Below are positions 28,285 through 37,719 of a stretch of 64,000 nt of DNA, in pieces; position 1 is the first letter of the stretch, and each line of letters opens with the position of its first letter. Source of the stretch: Phaeodactylibacter xiamenensis (lineage in GTDB: Bacteria; Bacteroidota; Bacteroidia; Chitinophagales; Saprospiraceae); assembly GCF_000759025.1 (NCBI RefSeq), contig NZ_JPOS01000076.1, forward strand, positions 1 through 64,000, written 5' to 3'. A model generated the notes under the pieces. It saw only the letters and a list, made by a program, of their open reading frames with translations, was not told where the DNA came from and did not search any database. The position numbers were made by a program, and so were the translations under genes.

Positions 28285-29422
28285 GTTTTAAATTTTGATA
28301 CAGGGCATCAAGCTGTGGAGCTATCACCCGCCAATCGTATTCCTGTAGTATCCGTTCCCGCGCTTGGTCTCCTTTAGAATGGGCATAAGCTGCTTCGGTC
28401 TTTTGCACTAAATCTTCCAAGTTATCTGCCTCATATAAATACCCATACTTCTCAGAATGGATCACTTCTTTGGTGCCATAAGTGTTCACACCAACGACTG
28501 AACGCCTCAGCGCCATTGCCTCCATAAGTACCGTAGGTAAGCCTTCAGAACGGCTGGTCACCACAAACACCTTACAAGCCGCAATGGCGTCTAATAAAGC
28601 TCCATGCTCCATAGTGCCTAAAATGGTTAAATTAGAACCTAAGGGTACGTTAAATTTTTTATTTAAAGCTTCCTTAGAAATCCCCCTCCCTATAATGACA
28701 AAGTCCTTATCAGGAAGAGCATTGGCGAGTCTTAAAAAATCACCGGCATTCTTAATATCCGAAATTCCCGAGGCAAATAGAATAAAATCCTTTAAGCCAT
28801 ATGTGGCGATAAAACGCTCTGCATTGGCTTTATCACATTTGGTCACATTCACCCCATTGGGTATATACACCGTATCAATCTGGTATTGTTCTTTTAAAAA
28901 GGCTTTTAACCAATGGGCAATAGCTATTTTGACATCGGCTTTTTTGGCTTGCTCAACCAAGGCCTTATTAATAGCTAACTGCCAGGGTGCCAAACCCTCG
29001 TCCCAATCCTTTTCAAAATAAAGGGTATGATAGGTATGTACCCATTTAGCCCCTTCTTGTTGAGCCCTTTCGCAAACTGAAATAAACCAAGGATCAACAT
29101 GGGAATGCAGCAAACGATGACGCAGCAATGGCGGTGTTACCACCGCTTTATAATAAGGAAGCAATTGGTGTTTTAGTAAAAACTTAAGTAAAGCCTCATT
29201 TGGCAATGTCGTTGTTCGTGTTTTAGAAAAAATATGGATACTCTGCAAATGGTGCGATACTCCTCCTAAACTGGCAAAATACGGTCCTATAAACACCTCG
29301 GCTGCCGATCTTTTATACCCAAAGACATGACGTTGCACCCACAACCGTCTTAAAGAAGCCATAATACCTTGTTGCCATTGGTGCAGGTAAAACCATGCCG
29401 ATTTAAATTTTCTTAAAAGCAC
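28277..29422 (-). CDS. Family 4 glycosyltransferase
   Basis: 381-residue GT-B enzyme. LGGVSHHLQSIHIFSK is the acceptor-side loop, DFILFASGISDIKNAGDFLR opens the donor domain, and TSRSEGLPTVLMEAMALRRS holds the E-x7-E motif. An N-terminal basic and aromatic stretch (FKSAWFYLHQWQQGIMASL) may associate with the membrane. It starts 3 bp after the stop of the next upstream gene. Substrate unknown. Confidence 0.9.
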   Translation of the reverse strand: MLLRKFKSAWFYLHQWQQGIMASLRRLWVQRHVFGYKRSAAEVFIGPYFASLGGVSHHLQSIHIFSKTRTTTLPNEALLKFLLKHQLLPYYKAVVTPPLLRHRLLHSHVDPWFISVCERAQQEGAKWVHTYHTLYFEKDWDEGLAPWQLAINKALVEQAKKADVKIAIAHWLKAFLKEQYQIDTVYIPNGVNVTKCDKANAERFIATYGLKDFILFASGISDIKNAGDFLRLANALPDKDFVIIGRGISKEALNKKFNVPLGSNLTILGTMEHGALLDAIAACKVFVVTSRSEGLPTVLMEAMALRRSVVGVNTYGTKEVIHSEKYGYLYEADNLEDLVQKTEAAYAHSKGDQARERILQEYDWRVIAPQLDALYQNLKHD

Positions 29423-29424
29423 CT

Positions 29425-30612
29425 TTATGAAGCCGATGTATAACGGGTTATTAATCCCAAATAGTGATCTACCATCTGTTCAATAGAAAAATGGTCTTTA
29501 ATTCTTTGCCGATTATAAGCTCCTAACTCTTTGGCCAAAGCCTTATCCTCTAATACTTTTATCATCTTAGCAGCCAAATCCTTGTCGTCATTAGGATGGC
29601 TTAAACACTGTTGGGCATAAGTATCTCCTAAAGCCTGCTCATGCCCTGGTATGTGGGTAGCCACAACGGGCTTACCCAAGGCCATGGCTTCCAATACCGC
29701 GTTGGGGCAACCCTCTAAATTAGAACTGTGTACCACCATGGCCGATTGCCGTATTAAATCGTTAGTATGGGGCGTGGTCCCAATAAAATAAACGCTATCC
29801 GCCACTCTAAGATCAAAACAAAGTACTTTTAGCGCCGTCTCCATCCCTTTAAAAGTCCCTGCTAAAACCAAAACGCCGCTTTTGTTGCGGGCTTTGAGTT
29901 GGGCTTGTACCTGCTGCCAAGCTTTTATTAAGGTGGTATGATCTTTAAACTTATAAATACTGGCCAACATACTAACAATCATCGTATCCTTAGATAGCTT
30001 AAGATGATCGTGCCAGTCTATGGCCTTTTCCTGTACCTCAGGAAGCACAATCCCATTATTAATAATGCTTACTTTAGATGCTGCAACACCTAATTTCTCA
30101 ATCAAAACATTCCGTCCTGGCCATGAGTTAGAGACGACTACGGGCACATTGTTGATAGACCAACGTTCTAAACGCGACCCATACACTTCTCTACCTTCGT
30201 CACGCTGATTCCAACAAGCAAATTGAGCTCCTGTCAGCTTCCAAACAAGCCCAATATATTTACTATTCAGCGTAATAAACGGAATAAACGCATAGGGCTT
30301 TAACCCTCGTAAAAATAGCGTTAATTTTAGTAGTGGTATAAGGTTACGCTTAAAGGGTTGATAACTGTTAAACGGATACACCGTGTAAGGGATACCCTTA
30401 GATTGTAATACGGTCTCGGTAGATCCTCCAGAAAAGGCTATAAGTTTTACCTTAAAGCCTCGTTGTAACAACTCCTCGGCTAATAAAATGGCTTGGCGTT
30501 CGGCACCACCCATACCTTTTAAGGTACCAATAACGATAACAATAAGTTTCCGTTTAAGGTCTTGAACTTTTGGCATTTTAAAAGTATGGTCTGAGGCTCT
30601 TAATTGATTCAT
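29425..30612 (-). CDS. Family 4 glycosyltransferase
   Basis: 395-residue GT-B enzyme: IVIVIGTLKGMGGAERQAIL (the Gly-rich GGAER loop is classic for GT4), TMIVSMLASIYKFKDHTTLI, and HSSNLEGCPNAVLEAMALGKP for donor binding. A start about 12 codons later (MPKVQDLKRK) is possible; I kept the longest ATG start. An 82-bp gap separates it from the second asparagine-synthase-like gene. Substrate unknown. Confidence 0.92.
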   Translation of the reverse strand: MNQLRASDHTFKMPKVQDLKRKLIVIVIGTLKGMGGAERQAILLAEELLQRGFKVKLIAFSGGSTETVLQSKGIPYTVYPFNSYQPFKRNLIPLLKLTLFLRGLKPYAFIPFITLNSKYIGLVWKLTGAQFACWNQRDEGREVYGSRLERWSINNVPVVVSNSWPGRNVLIEKLGVAASKVSIINNGIVLPEVQEKAIDWHDHLKLSKDTMIVSMLASIYKFKDHTTLIKAWQQVQAQLKARNKSGVLVLAGTFKGMETALKVLCFDLRVADSVYFIGTTPHTNDLIRQSAMVVHSSNLEGCPNAVLEAMALGKPVVATHIPGHEQALGDTYAQQCLSHPNDDKDLAAKMIKVLEDKALAKELGAYNRQRIKDHFSIEQMVDHYLGLITRYTSAS

Positions 30613-30694
30613 AACATAGCTCGCTTAGCCCATAATGTAATACTATGGGGAAAGTGAAGAAATTTAAAGCTCTTATACCACGTCTCTAGCATTT

Positions 30695-32542
30695 TTAGCC
30701 ATTTTGCATGAACCATTCATCTAAGACCAACAACAACCAAACTTTAAAGCCATTTTTTTCATCTAATAGCTGTTGCAAGACTAATGGCTCAAACAATTGC
30801 CTTAAGATACCATTGGGTGCCTGAAATCTTTTTTTAATAGCCTCAAAATTAGTACCTGTAAATAGCCATTGCTCAAGAGGGATTTCAAAACCCTGCTTTT
30901 TTCTCTCTATAAAAGCCTTATCAAAATCCTTGACTAATAATTGTTTTAAAAGGTGCTTGCCTTGCCATCTGCCGTTTTTTTGTTTTAACAATAGCTCAGA
31001 TGGTATAGTAGCAGCTAATTCAAATAGCGTTTTGTCTGTTATAGGCGTGCGCACTTCTAGGCTATTAATCATGCTGGCAATATCTACCTTGGTTAAAATA
31101 TCGCTTGGCATAAACACCTTGATATCGAAATACTGTGAACGGCTGAATTCGCTTTGCTCTCTATAATCCTCGCCATATAAAAACTCTATCTCATCGTGTA
31201 AGTCGATCAAAAATTTATAAGGTGCCTGCCAAAGTTGTTCTCTGCTTCGGTCATCCATTCTGCTACGGTAGCGTAGGTAATTACTCAATTTATCAGTTGG
31301 TTTGGCAAGTTTGGGGTAACGCTTGGGATAGAGTTTATTGGCTAATGGATACAAGGATGCCACAATATTATTTTTGAAGACATTATTTGGCTGGTGTCTG
31401 TTAATTTTCTTTAGCCAAAGCGGATAATGACCATAACCGGCAAAAGCTTCATCGGCACCATCACCCGATAGCACCATTTTCACATCTTTAGATGCCAGCT
31501 CGCTTACATAGAATGTTGGTATAGCAGAGAAATCTCCAAATGGCTCCCCATAATGTTTAACAAGTAAAGGTAAAATTTCTAGTGCATCTCCATCTAAAGT
31601 AACACTGGTGTGGTCGGTTTCATAACGGGCTACTACCTGCTCTGCAAAATGGGTCTCGTTGACCTGTGAATCTTTAAAACCTATAGTGTAGGTTCTAATG
31701 CCAGAACCCAAATACTCAGTCATATACTTAACTATGAGTGTGGAGTCTATACCTCCCGATAAAAAGGCACCAAATTCTACATCCGATAATGTGTGCATGG
31801 CAACAGAGGTTTTAAGGCTATGCTCCAGTTTGTTCAACCATTGCTGTTTGGTTTTTCGCTTAGGGCTAAATTTAAGGTCCCAATATTTCTTAATATTCTT
31901 TACGGTACCGTCAAAACCTACCACCATAAAATGCCCGGGCATTAACTTTTTAACCTTTCTGTAGATGCTACGAGGTGCAGGAATGTATTGAAATTTCAGG
32001 TATTGGTCTATGGCATAATAGTCAATATCAGCCTTAAAGTCAGTAGTTTCCCTGAGTGCGCTAATTTCAGAGGCCCAAGCAAAAGTGTCAATGTCATTGT
32101 AATATACTAGTGGCTTGATGCCCAAATGATCGCGAGCCATAAATAATTCCTGCTTGGTTATGTTTAAAATAGCAAAAGCGAACATACCTCTGAAATGTTT
32201 CACGCAATTATTACCATAGTACTCATAAGCCTTCAAAATCACTTCGGTATCTGAAGTAGTTTTAAACAACACTCCCTTAGATATAAGAGTTTGTCTAATA
32301 TTCTTATAATTATAGAGCTCACCGTTATAGGTGATCACTAGGTCTTCGGTATCGTTTTTCATTGGTTGTTGCCCCGATTGCAAATCTATAATAGAAAGGC
32401 GCTTATGACCCAACCCTACATTTTGATGCACAAAATAACCCTCTTCATCGGGACCACGATGGTTAAGCTTTTTATTAATAGCTTTTAAAGCTTTTAAATC
32501 AAACTTGTGTGATTTTGATATATATCCTGAAATGCCGCACAT
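30695..32542 (-). CDS. asnB: AsnB-like glutamine-dependent amidotransferase (second copy)
   Basis: 615-residue glutamine amidotransferase/synthetase with Cys2 (MCGISGYISK), NHRGPDEEGY and YNGELYNYK in the glutaminase domain, and the PP-loop SGGIDST at residues 262-268. LSGDGADEAFAGYGHYP is the conserved synthetase motif. It differs substantially from the copy at 25211, so this is not a recent duplication. Its stop shares one base with the start of the ABC exporter ATPase's upstream border (32542), indicating co-transcription. Amidation of a sugar carboxyl is the suggested role; plain asparagine synthesis is the alternative. Confidence 0.9.
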   Translation of the reverse strand: MCGISGYISKSHKFDLKALKAINKKLNHRGPDEEGYFVHQNVGLGHKRLSIIDLQSGQQPMKNDTEDLVITYNGELYNYKNIRQTLISKGVLFKTTSDTEVILKAYEYYGNNCVKHFRGMFAFAILNITKQELFMARDHLGIKPLVYYNDIDTFAWASEISALRETTDFKADIDYYAIDQYLKFQYIPAPRSIYRKVKKLMPGHFMVVGFDGTVKNIKKYWDLKFSPKRKTKQQWLNKLEHSLKTSVAMHTLSDVEFGAFLSGGIDSTLIVKYMTEYLGSGIRTYTIGFKDSQVNETHFAEQVVARYETDHTSVTLDGDALEILPLLVKHYGEPFGDFSAIPTFYVSELASKDVKMVLSGDGADEAFAGYGHYPLWLKKINRHQPNNVFKNNIVASLYPLANKLYPKRYPKLAKPTDKLSNYLRYRSRMDDRSREQLWQAPYKFLIDLHDEIEFLYGEDYREQSEFSRSQYFDIKVFMPSDILTKVDIASMINSLEVRTPITDKTLFELAATIPSELLLKQKNGRWQGKHLLKQLLVKDFDKAFIERKKQGFEIPLEQWLFTGTNFEAIKKRFQAPNGILRQLFEPLVLQQLLDEKNGFKVWLLLVLDEWFMQNG

Positions 32543-33774
32543 TATAACTTATGAGATGTTTTGTTAAGCGAGGAAGACCAGCTACCGTTAATCAATATAT
32601 GTGCACCACTTGCAAAATGAGAAGTCATATTAATAAAACCTGCATTATCGAGCCTACAGTAACTAGAAGAAAAGTCAGGAGAGTTTATCATCACACTCAT
32701 AGCATGTTTACCCGCATTGAAATTTACTTTGGGAATAGTAAGCGTCACATTATGTCTTTGATGTTGATTTTGTTCTATTAGGAAAGCCTGAAGATTTGTG
32801 TCTAAAACATCACCAACGGGCATCATTTCTTGGTTCCAAAAGACAAGTTGTAAAGCTGCTTTCTTGATGTGCAAATCTAATTTCACAATCATTTCAATAT
32901 GTAAATCTGAACCATGTGGAACAGTCAAGGTATCTCCAAAGTGTGCCGTTTGTTTGTCAACACTGAACTTAAAGTCAATCACATGAGCCTCACCACTACC
33001 TACAATGTTTTGCTTCCCACTTGGAAAAATGGCATAATATTTTTCTATACCCTTTCCTACATCCGCCGTAAACAATTTTTCCTGACCACGATGTAAAAGC
33101 ATTACTTTATTGCAAACTCTGAATATCATAGGCATGCTATGAGTAACAAATATAACAGCTGTGTCTTTCATCAGTTCGCCGATGGCATTTAAACACTTAA
33201 ATCGAAATCCTATATCTCCAACCGCCAATACTTCATCAACAATTAAGACGTCTGGCTTCATCTGTGCCGCCACGGCAAAGCCAAGTCTTACCTTCATCCC
33301 AGAGCTGTAGTTTTGCACAGGCATATCTATAAACTCGCGAATTTCTGAAAAGTCGATAATCGCTTCAATCTTTTCGTCAATTTCTTTACGGGTAAACCCT
33401 AGGACTGCACCGTTGTTATAAATATTTTCACGACCTGTGAGTATAGGGTTAAAGCCTGCACCAAGTTCTATCAAGGCCCCCACACGACCACGCATGGTGA
33501 CTTGGCCTTCATCGGGGTTAATTAAACCATTGAGTATTTTAAGCAAGGTAGATTTTCCTGCCCCGTTATGGCCAATAAGCCCCAAACATTCCCCACGCCT
33601 AAGCTCGAAATTAATGTCTCTAACCGCCCAAAACTCTTTAGGTCGTAATGCGCCCACTTCATGAGAAGAAGAGCGCCCAAACAAATCTTTAACTCCATAC
33701 CATAGACTGGTTTTTAAATCTTTACAGAACTTTTTGGATAACCCTTCTACTTTAACTAATACTTCACCTGCCAT
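32542..33774 (-). CDS. wzt: Polysaccharide ABC exporter ATPase (Wzt-like)
   Basis: 410-residue ATP-binding subunit of an O-antigen/capsule ABC exporter. Walker A is GHNGAGKSTLLKIL (about residues 68-81), the signature motif is YSSGMKVRLGFAVA, and Walker B is VLIVDEVLAVGD. Residues about 250-410 form a C-terminal beta-rich extension like the Wzt glycan-recognition domain, which in known systems binds the modified chain end before export. Such exporters drive the finished chain across the inner membrane. It pairs with the permease 2 bp upstream. Confidence 0.93.
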   Translation of the reverse strand: MAGEVLVKVEGLSKKFCKDLKTSLWYGVKDLFGRSSSHEVGALRPKEFWAVRDINFELRRGECLGLIGHNGAGKSTLLKILNGLINPDEGQVTMRGRVGALIELGAGFNPILTGRENIYNNGAVLGFTRKEIDEKIEAIIDFSEIREFIDMPVQNYSSGMKVRLGFAVAAQMKPDVLIVDEVLAVGDIGFRFKCLNAIGELMKDTAVIFVTHSMPMIFRVCNKVMLLHRGQEKLFTADVGKGIEKYYAIFPSGKQNIVGSGEAHVIDFKFSVDKQTAHFGDTLTVPHGSDLHIEMIVKLDLHIKKAALQLVFWNQEMMPVGDVLDTNLQAFLIEQNQHQRHNVTLTIPKVNFNAGKHAMSVMINSPDFSSSYCRLDNAGFINMTSHFASGAHILINGSWSSSLNKTSHKL

Positions 33775-33776
33775 AA

Positions 33777-34628
33777 CTATGCACTTAAACGTTCTACAAT
33801 AACCGGAATGGCTCGTCTATAAATCATTAAACTAAATATTAATAACAATAATCCAACAACCATTAGAATACTGTAATACACCCACTGCTCAGGGACATCA
33901 CCTACCGCCAAGGCGCGTGTTGTAGTGATTAATGGGGTAAAAGGATTATAGGTCATAACCGTCTTCATGATGCCTGATTTGGGAATGCCATACACCACAG
34001 GGGTTAAATACATGATTAAAGACAGCCCCATGGTGGTTAATCTTGAAATGTCATTATAAAGTAGGCCTATTGGTGTTAAAAGTAAACCCAGCGCTGTACC
34101 AACCATAACAGCACCTAAGAGGGCTAAAGGCACTAACAGCAATGACCAATGAAAGCCCACTCCAAAAACAAATACAAATAGGATGAGTAAAATTACTTTA
34201 ACACTGCTGTTAAACAAAAGTTTGTATACCCCTGATAACACCAAGGCTTCTTTTGGAAAATTGATTTTTGTTAGTATGCTCCTTGAGGCATTGGTGCTTT
34301 GGGTTGGAGAGTTAATAGACTCTAATAAAATAGACCATATAAGCGTCCCAGAAAATGCATACACTGGATAGGGCATACCCGTATCGGCAATAGTTACCGT
34401 ACCGCTGCTTTTTAGAATAATCCAAATAAGTGCCGAGGCCACTGGAGTAATAAATAGCCATAAAATACCTAGATAGGATTGGCGGTATTGCGCACTAATA
34501 TCGCGTTTGGCCAATTGCCAAGCTAAGAAATGAGACCCCCATAAATCTTTAAGAGTGTCCTTTAGCAAGCGTCCTACCGCAGTACTATTTTGTCGTTTGT
34601 AAACTTTTATTGGTAAATGTTTGGACAT
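33777..34628 (-). CDS. wzm: Polysaccharide ABC exporter permease (Wzm-like)
   Basis: 283-residue inner-membrane permease of the ABC-2 type. A hydrophilic N-terminus (AKRDISAQYRQSYLGILW, the usual RDxxxRYRxS motif) is followed by about six membrane segments, including LFITPVASALIWIILKSSG, VILLILFVFVFGVGF and VGTALGLLLTPIGLL. It forms the channel for chain export with the ATPase 2 bp downstream. It is the first gene of the AT-rich block; upstream lie two repeat elements rather than a gene. Confidence 0.93.
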   Translation of the reverse strand: MSKHLPIKVYKRQNSTAVGRLLKDTLKDLWGSHFLAWQLAKRDISAQYRQSYLGILWLFITPVASALIWIILKSSGTVTIADTGMPYPVYAFSGTLIWSILLESINSPTQSTNASRSILTKINFPKEALVLSGVYKLLFNSSVKVILLILFVFVFGVGFHWSLLLVPLALLGAVMVGTALGLLLTPIGLLYNDISRLTTMGLSLIMYLTPVVYGIPKSGIMKTVMTYNPFTPLITTTRALAVGDVPEQWVYYSILMVVGLLLLIFSLMIYRRAIPVIVERLSA

Positions 34629-34721
34629 ATTATCTTTTAAAGTCTAAATGTATATCCCATATATGAAATTTTTTTTGACTGATTTCTAGTTTTATTCTAT
34701 TGTCAGTTCGAGTGATTGAGC

Positions 34722-34933
34722 TTAGACTATGTTTGGAGCTTACTCCTATTGCAAACCAAGGACTTATGAACCCCGCTGAAATGCGGGGCAGGCTCTGGCG
34801 TCATCTTTTTTAGCTTATTTGACCCTGACGATAAATGTCTGGATGTAAACACCCGCCAAACGCGCTAAAAAAGATTTAGCAGGAACCACAATTCCTTGAT
34901 TTTCATGACGAACCCGCTCCAAACATAGTCTTA
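34722..34933. repeat. MITE-like element, copy 2
   Basis: About 212 bp bounded by ttagactatgtttggagc (34722-34739) and its exact inverse (gctccaaacatagtctta, from about 34915). Inside is a hairpin tgac-gataaat-gtct (about 34829). It is related to the element at 2901-3093 by its ends and inner hairpin. It lies between wzm and wzc, exactly where base composition changes. Confidence 0.78.
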
Positions 34934-35120
34934 GACTATGTTTGGAGCACCTTTACGTTGCAAATTAGCGCTTTATAAACCATGGCGTCCGTTTTTTTCG
35001 GTCACTTAGCCCCGACGATGAATGTCGGGATGTAGACACCCGCTAAACTTCCCTTAAAGCCGTTAGCCAGAACCATAAATCACTGATTTTAAAGGCAAAA
35101 AACCTCTAAGTATAGTCTTA
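34931..35120. repeat. MITE-like element, copy 3, back to back with copy 2
   Basis: It starts with the same ttagactatgtttggagc end (34931-34948), sharing its first bases with the end of copy 2, and finishes with a poorer inverse ending tatagtctta (35111-35120). It contains the CCCGAC-gatgaat-GTCGGG hairpin at about 35010-35030. No ORF is supported inside. Confidence 0.72.
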
Positions 35121-35147
35121 GTGTTCACAGATTTTGTTGATTTTATT

Positions 35148-35172
35148 GCCTACCCGCCTTAGGTGGGTAGGC
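35148..35172. terminator. Strong hairpin downstream of wzc
   Basis: An 11-bp stem (gcctacccgcc / ggtgggtaggc, one G-T pair) with a 3-base loop lies about 110 bp after the wzc stop on the minus strand. There is no clear U tract on that strand, so its role as a terminator or attenuator between wzc and wzm is only possible. It might instead be part of another small repeat. Confidence 0.35.
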
Positions 35173-35279
35173 ACACCAATTGATTATTCCAACTGGATTT
35201 TTTTGCTAGGCCACTTTCTTTGATGCACGCTACCCTACATCTGCGAAATTTATGACCTTCATCTTTGGGAATCTGTGGA

Positions 35280-37673
35280 TTACCAGAACCGCCACCAGGC
35301 CCTCTTTTTATCATCACTATAATAGCCATAGCCATAGCCATAGCCATAGCCATAGCCATAGCCATAGCCATAGCCATAGCCATACCCATACCCATACCCA
35401 TACCGAGTCCCTTTCTTCACCCCATTCAGAACGATCCCCATTTTGGGGAGTTTCTTTTGTTTGTAGACTTCTTCGGTGATCATCAGGAGGTTTTTATCTG
35501 TTTTGCCATGCCTGGAAACCACGATACTCCGGTCTACCTGTTGAGCGAGCAGCAGGGCATCGGTCACGAGCCCCATAGGCGCAGTGTCTACAATGATGGC
35601 GTCGTAGGCTTCCCGCAATTCCTTAAAGAGTTGGGTGGTTTTGGCGCTCATGATCAGCTCGGAGGGGTTCGGTGGGATAGGGCCACAGCCGATAAAAAAG
35701 ATATCATCCTGCCCGGGCACCGGCTGCACAATATCTGAAAGGGACGCCTGATCGACGAGGTAGTTGGTCAGCCCCTGTGGTGCGGTGGCACCGGTGAGGT
35801 AGCGGGATAATTTTGGTTTGCGCAGGTCGAACCCCAAAAGAACGGTTTTTTTACCCGCCAGGGCTTCAGACATGCCCAGGTTGATGGAAATGAAGCTTTT
35901 GCCTTCACCGGAGATGCTGGAAGTCACCAATGTCACTTTATCTGACTTGTCACCCTGTGAGAGATAGTCCAGATTGGTACGCAGGAGGCGGAACATTTCC
36001 GCCACAGAAGAGCGGCTGCCCCTTTGTACCACGATGCTGTCTGCTTTGGGGGAGGTACCGATCATACCTATAAAAGGCGTTTGAGTAAGGTTTTCGATAT
36101 GCTTGCGGGTGTACACCTTATTGTCGAAGTAAGCCAGCAAAAAGAGTAGCCCGGCAGGGATGCCAAGCCCCAGCAGCCCGCCCAGGAAGAAAATACGCTG
36201 CCGGTCCGGGGAGACTACTCCCCCTGTTACCGGTTTATCGAGCAGGCGGGCGTTAGCGGTTTGGGCAGCGATGGAAAGCGCTGTTTCTTCCCGTTTTTCC
36301 ATCAGGTAGAGGAAGAGGTTCTCTTTTATTTTTTGTTGCCGCATGATCTGCAGCAGTTGCCGGTTGATTTCCGGAATGCGGGCGATTTTCTGTTCAACGG
36401 GGCGCAGGGATTCCTGCAATTGCCGGGTTCTTTGCCGTAGTTCTTTTTGTACGGTATTGATGCTTTGGAGCAAAATATTGCGCAAGAACTGCAATTGTTC
36501 ATCGTAGGTGGCCAGGCCGGGATTGGCCGTTGTAGCCGCTTCAAGGAGTTGATCCCGCTCAAAGATAGTCTCGTTATATTCCTTTGCGACTTCACTGAGC
36601 TGCGTGGACAGGATTTGGGAAGTCAGGGGCAGGGTCTTATACTGATTGGAATCTGCCTGTATGAAGGTTTCCAATTCCTGCAGGAGCTGTTCCTGTAGGT
36701 TCAGTTCCATCAGTTGCTCATCTACAGAGGTGAGTTTTTCCAGGTAGTTGGCATTTTGGTCCAATCCGGAAAGGGCATTGTCCTGCCTGAAGGTTTCCAC
36801 CTCTTTTTCCACGCTGTAGAGGTCTTCTGTAATAAAGCGCAACCGTTCGTCGATGAAGCTCAAGGTTTGCCTGCCTGCTTTGTTTTTCTGTTCGATGACG
36901 GCCTCATTGTAAAACAGCGCGAGGCAACTCATGATGTCAATGGACCGTTGGGGCAGAGGGTTATTCATGACCATGTCAATGACATTGGAGTTCCGGGCCG
37001 GGCTTAGCTTCAGGGCATTGGCGAACCTTCTTGCGGTTTCCTCTGCGGGAGCTACTTTAACAGTCAGGTCAGCCCCCGGCTTTAAAAGTTCCTGGGTTTG
37101 TTTACTGAGTGTCCAGGTGGTCTGATCGAGGGTGAAGGGCTTTCCCAATTCCTGAATCAGCGTATCCGCTTCTCCCTTCAGCACGGCGAATTTGCCATTG
37201 TCTTTGAGTTCAATTTTGAGTTGGTGGTATTGATTTTGCTCCGCCGGCTGTATGTCGGATAGTATTCCGGACCATTGGCTGCCATAGACTTCTGTGACCA
37301 GAATATTACCCTCAATCCAGTAGCTGATATTTAGTTTCAGGGAGTCTACCACTTTGAGCATGAGTTCGGAAGACTCCAGGACTCTTAGCTCATTATTGAT
37401 ATCGACCCTGTCTCTGAGCCCCAAATCTTCGGCAATGATATCTGTGGAGAAGGCCTGCTGTTGCTCTTCGTTGATCAAAATAGATGACCGGACGCTGTAA
37501 ACAACGGTGCTGTAGCGTAAAACGAGCCATGCTGCCGTAATTCCGATCACAAGCCCCAGGGCCAGCCAGTACCAATTGCCCAGGAAGAGGTAGAGGTACT
37601 CCTTGAGGTCGATGCGATTGTTGTTTTCGCTTCCCGGGTTGTCGGTAGGGAGTTGTGTTAGGGGTTGTTGCAA
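35280..37673 (-). CDS. wzc: Wzc-like polysaccharide co-polymerase / BY-kinase
   Basis: 797-residue inner-membrane protein. An N-terminal Wzz domain begins after a first membrane segment ([18 protein letters not shown], about residues 34-51). A periplasmic coiled coil follows, then a second membrane segment ([20 protein letters not shown]). The cytoplasmic tyrosine kinase domain has Walker [17 protein letters not shown] near residue 590, [10 protein letters not shown] as Walker A', and IIVDTAPMG as Walker B. The tail is 13 Tyr-Gly pairs (residues 758-783) then YYSDDKKR, an extreme form of the Tyr cluster that BY-kinases autophosphorylate. It controls chain length and assembly together with Wza, encoded 46 bp upstream. 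Visibly more GC-rich than wzm/wzt. Confidence 0.95.
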   Translation of the reverse strand: MQQPLTQLPTDNPGSENNNRIDLKEYLYLFLGNWYWLALGLVIGITAAWLVLRYSTVVYSVRSSILINEEQQQAFSTDIIAEDLGLRDRVDINNELRVLESSELMLKVVDSLKLNISYWIEGNILVTEVYGSQWSGILSDIQPAEQNQYHQLKIELKDNGKFAVLKGEADTLIQELGKPFTLDQTTWTLSKQTQELLKPGADLTVKVAPAEETARRFANALKLSPARNSNVIDMVMNNPLPQRSIDIMSCLALFYNEAVIEQKNKAGRQTLSFIDERLRFITEDLYSVEKEVETFRQDNALSGLDQNANYLEKLTSVDEQLMELNLQEQLLQELETFIQADSNQYKTLPLTSQILSTQLSEVAKEYNETIFERDQLLEAATTANPGLATYDEQLQFLRNILLQSINTVQKELRQRTRQLQESLRPVEQKIARIPEINRQLLQIMRQQKIKENLFLYLMEKREETALSIAAQTANARLLDKPVTGGVVSPDRQRIFFLGGLLGLGIPAGLLFLLAYFDNKVYTRKHIENLTQTPFIGMIGTSPKADSIVVQRGSRSSVAEMFRLLRTNLDYLSQGDKSDKVTLVTSSISGEGKSFISINLGMSEALAGKKTVLLGFDLRKPKLSRYLTGATAPQGLTNYLVDQASLSDIVQPVPGQDDIFFIGCGPIPPNPSELIMSAKTTQLFKELREAYDAIIVDTAPMGLVTDALLLAQQVDRSIVVSRHGKTDKNLLMITEEVYKQKKLPKMGIVLNGVKKGTRYGYGYGYGYGYGYGYGYGYGYGYGYGYYSDDKKRAWWRFW
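35325..35402 (-). repeat. Hexanucleotide microsatellite encoding (Tyr-Gly)13
   Basis: Thirteen in-frame copies of TATGGC/TATGGG on the minus strand at the 3' end of wzc. The unit is 6 bp, so gain or loss by slippage would change the number of Tyr-Gly pairs without shifting the frame. Confidence 0.95.
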
Positions 37674-37719
37674 GTTTTTGGTGGTTGGCTGTCCGGTTTT
37701 GTAAAATGCGAATGAGCCG

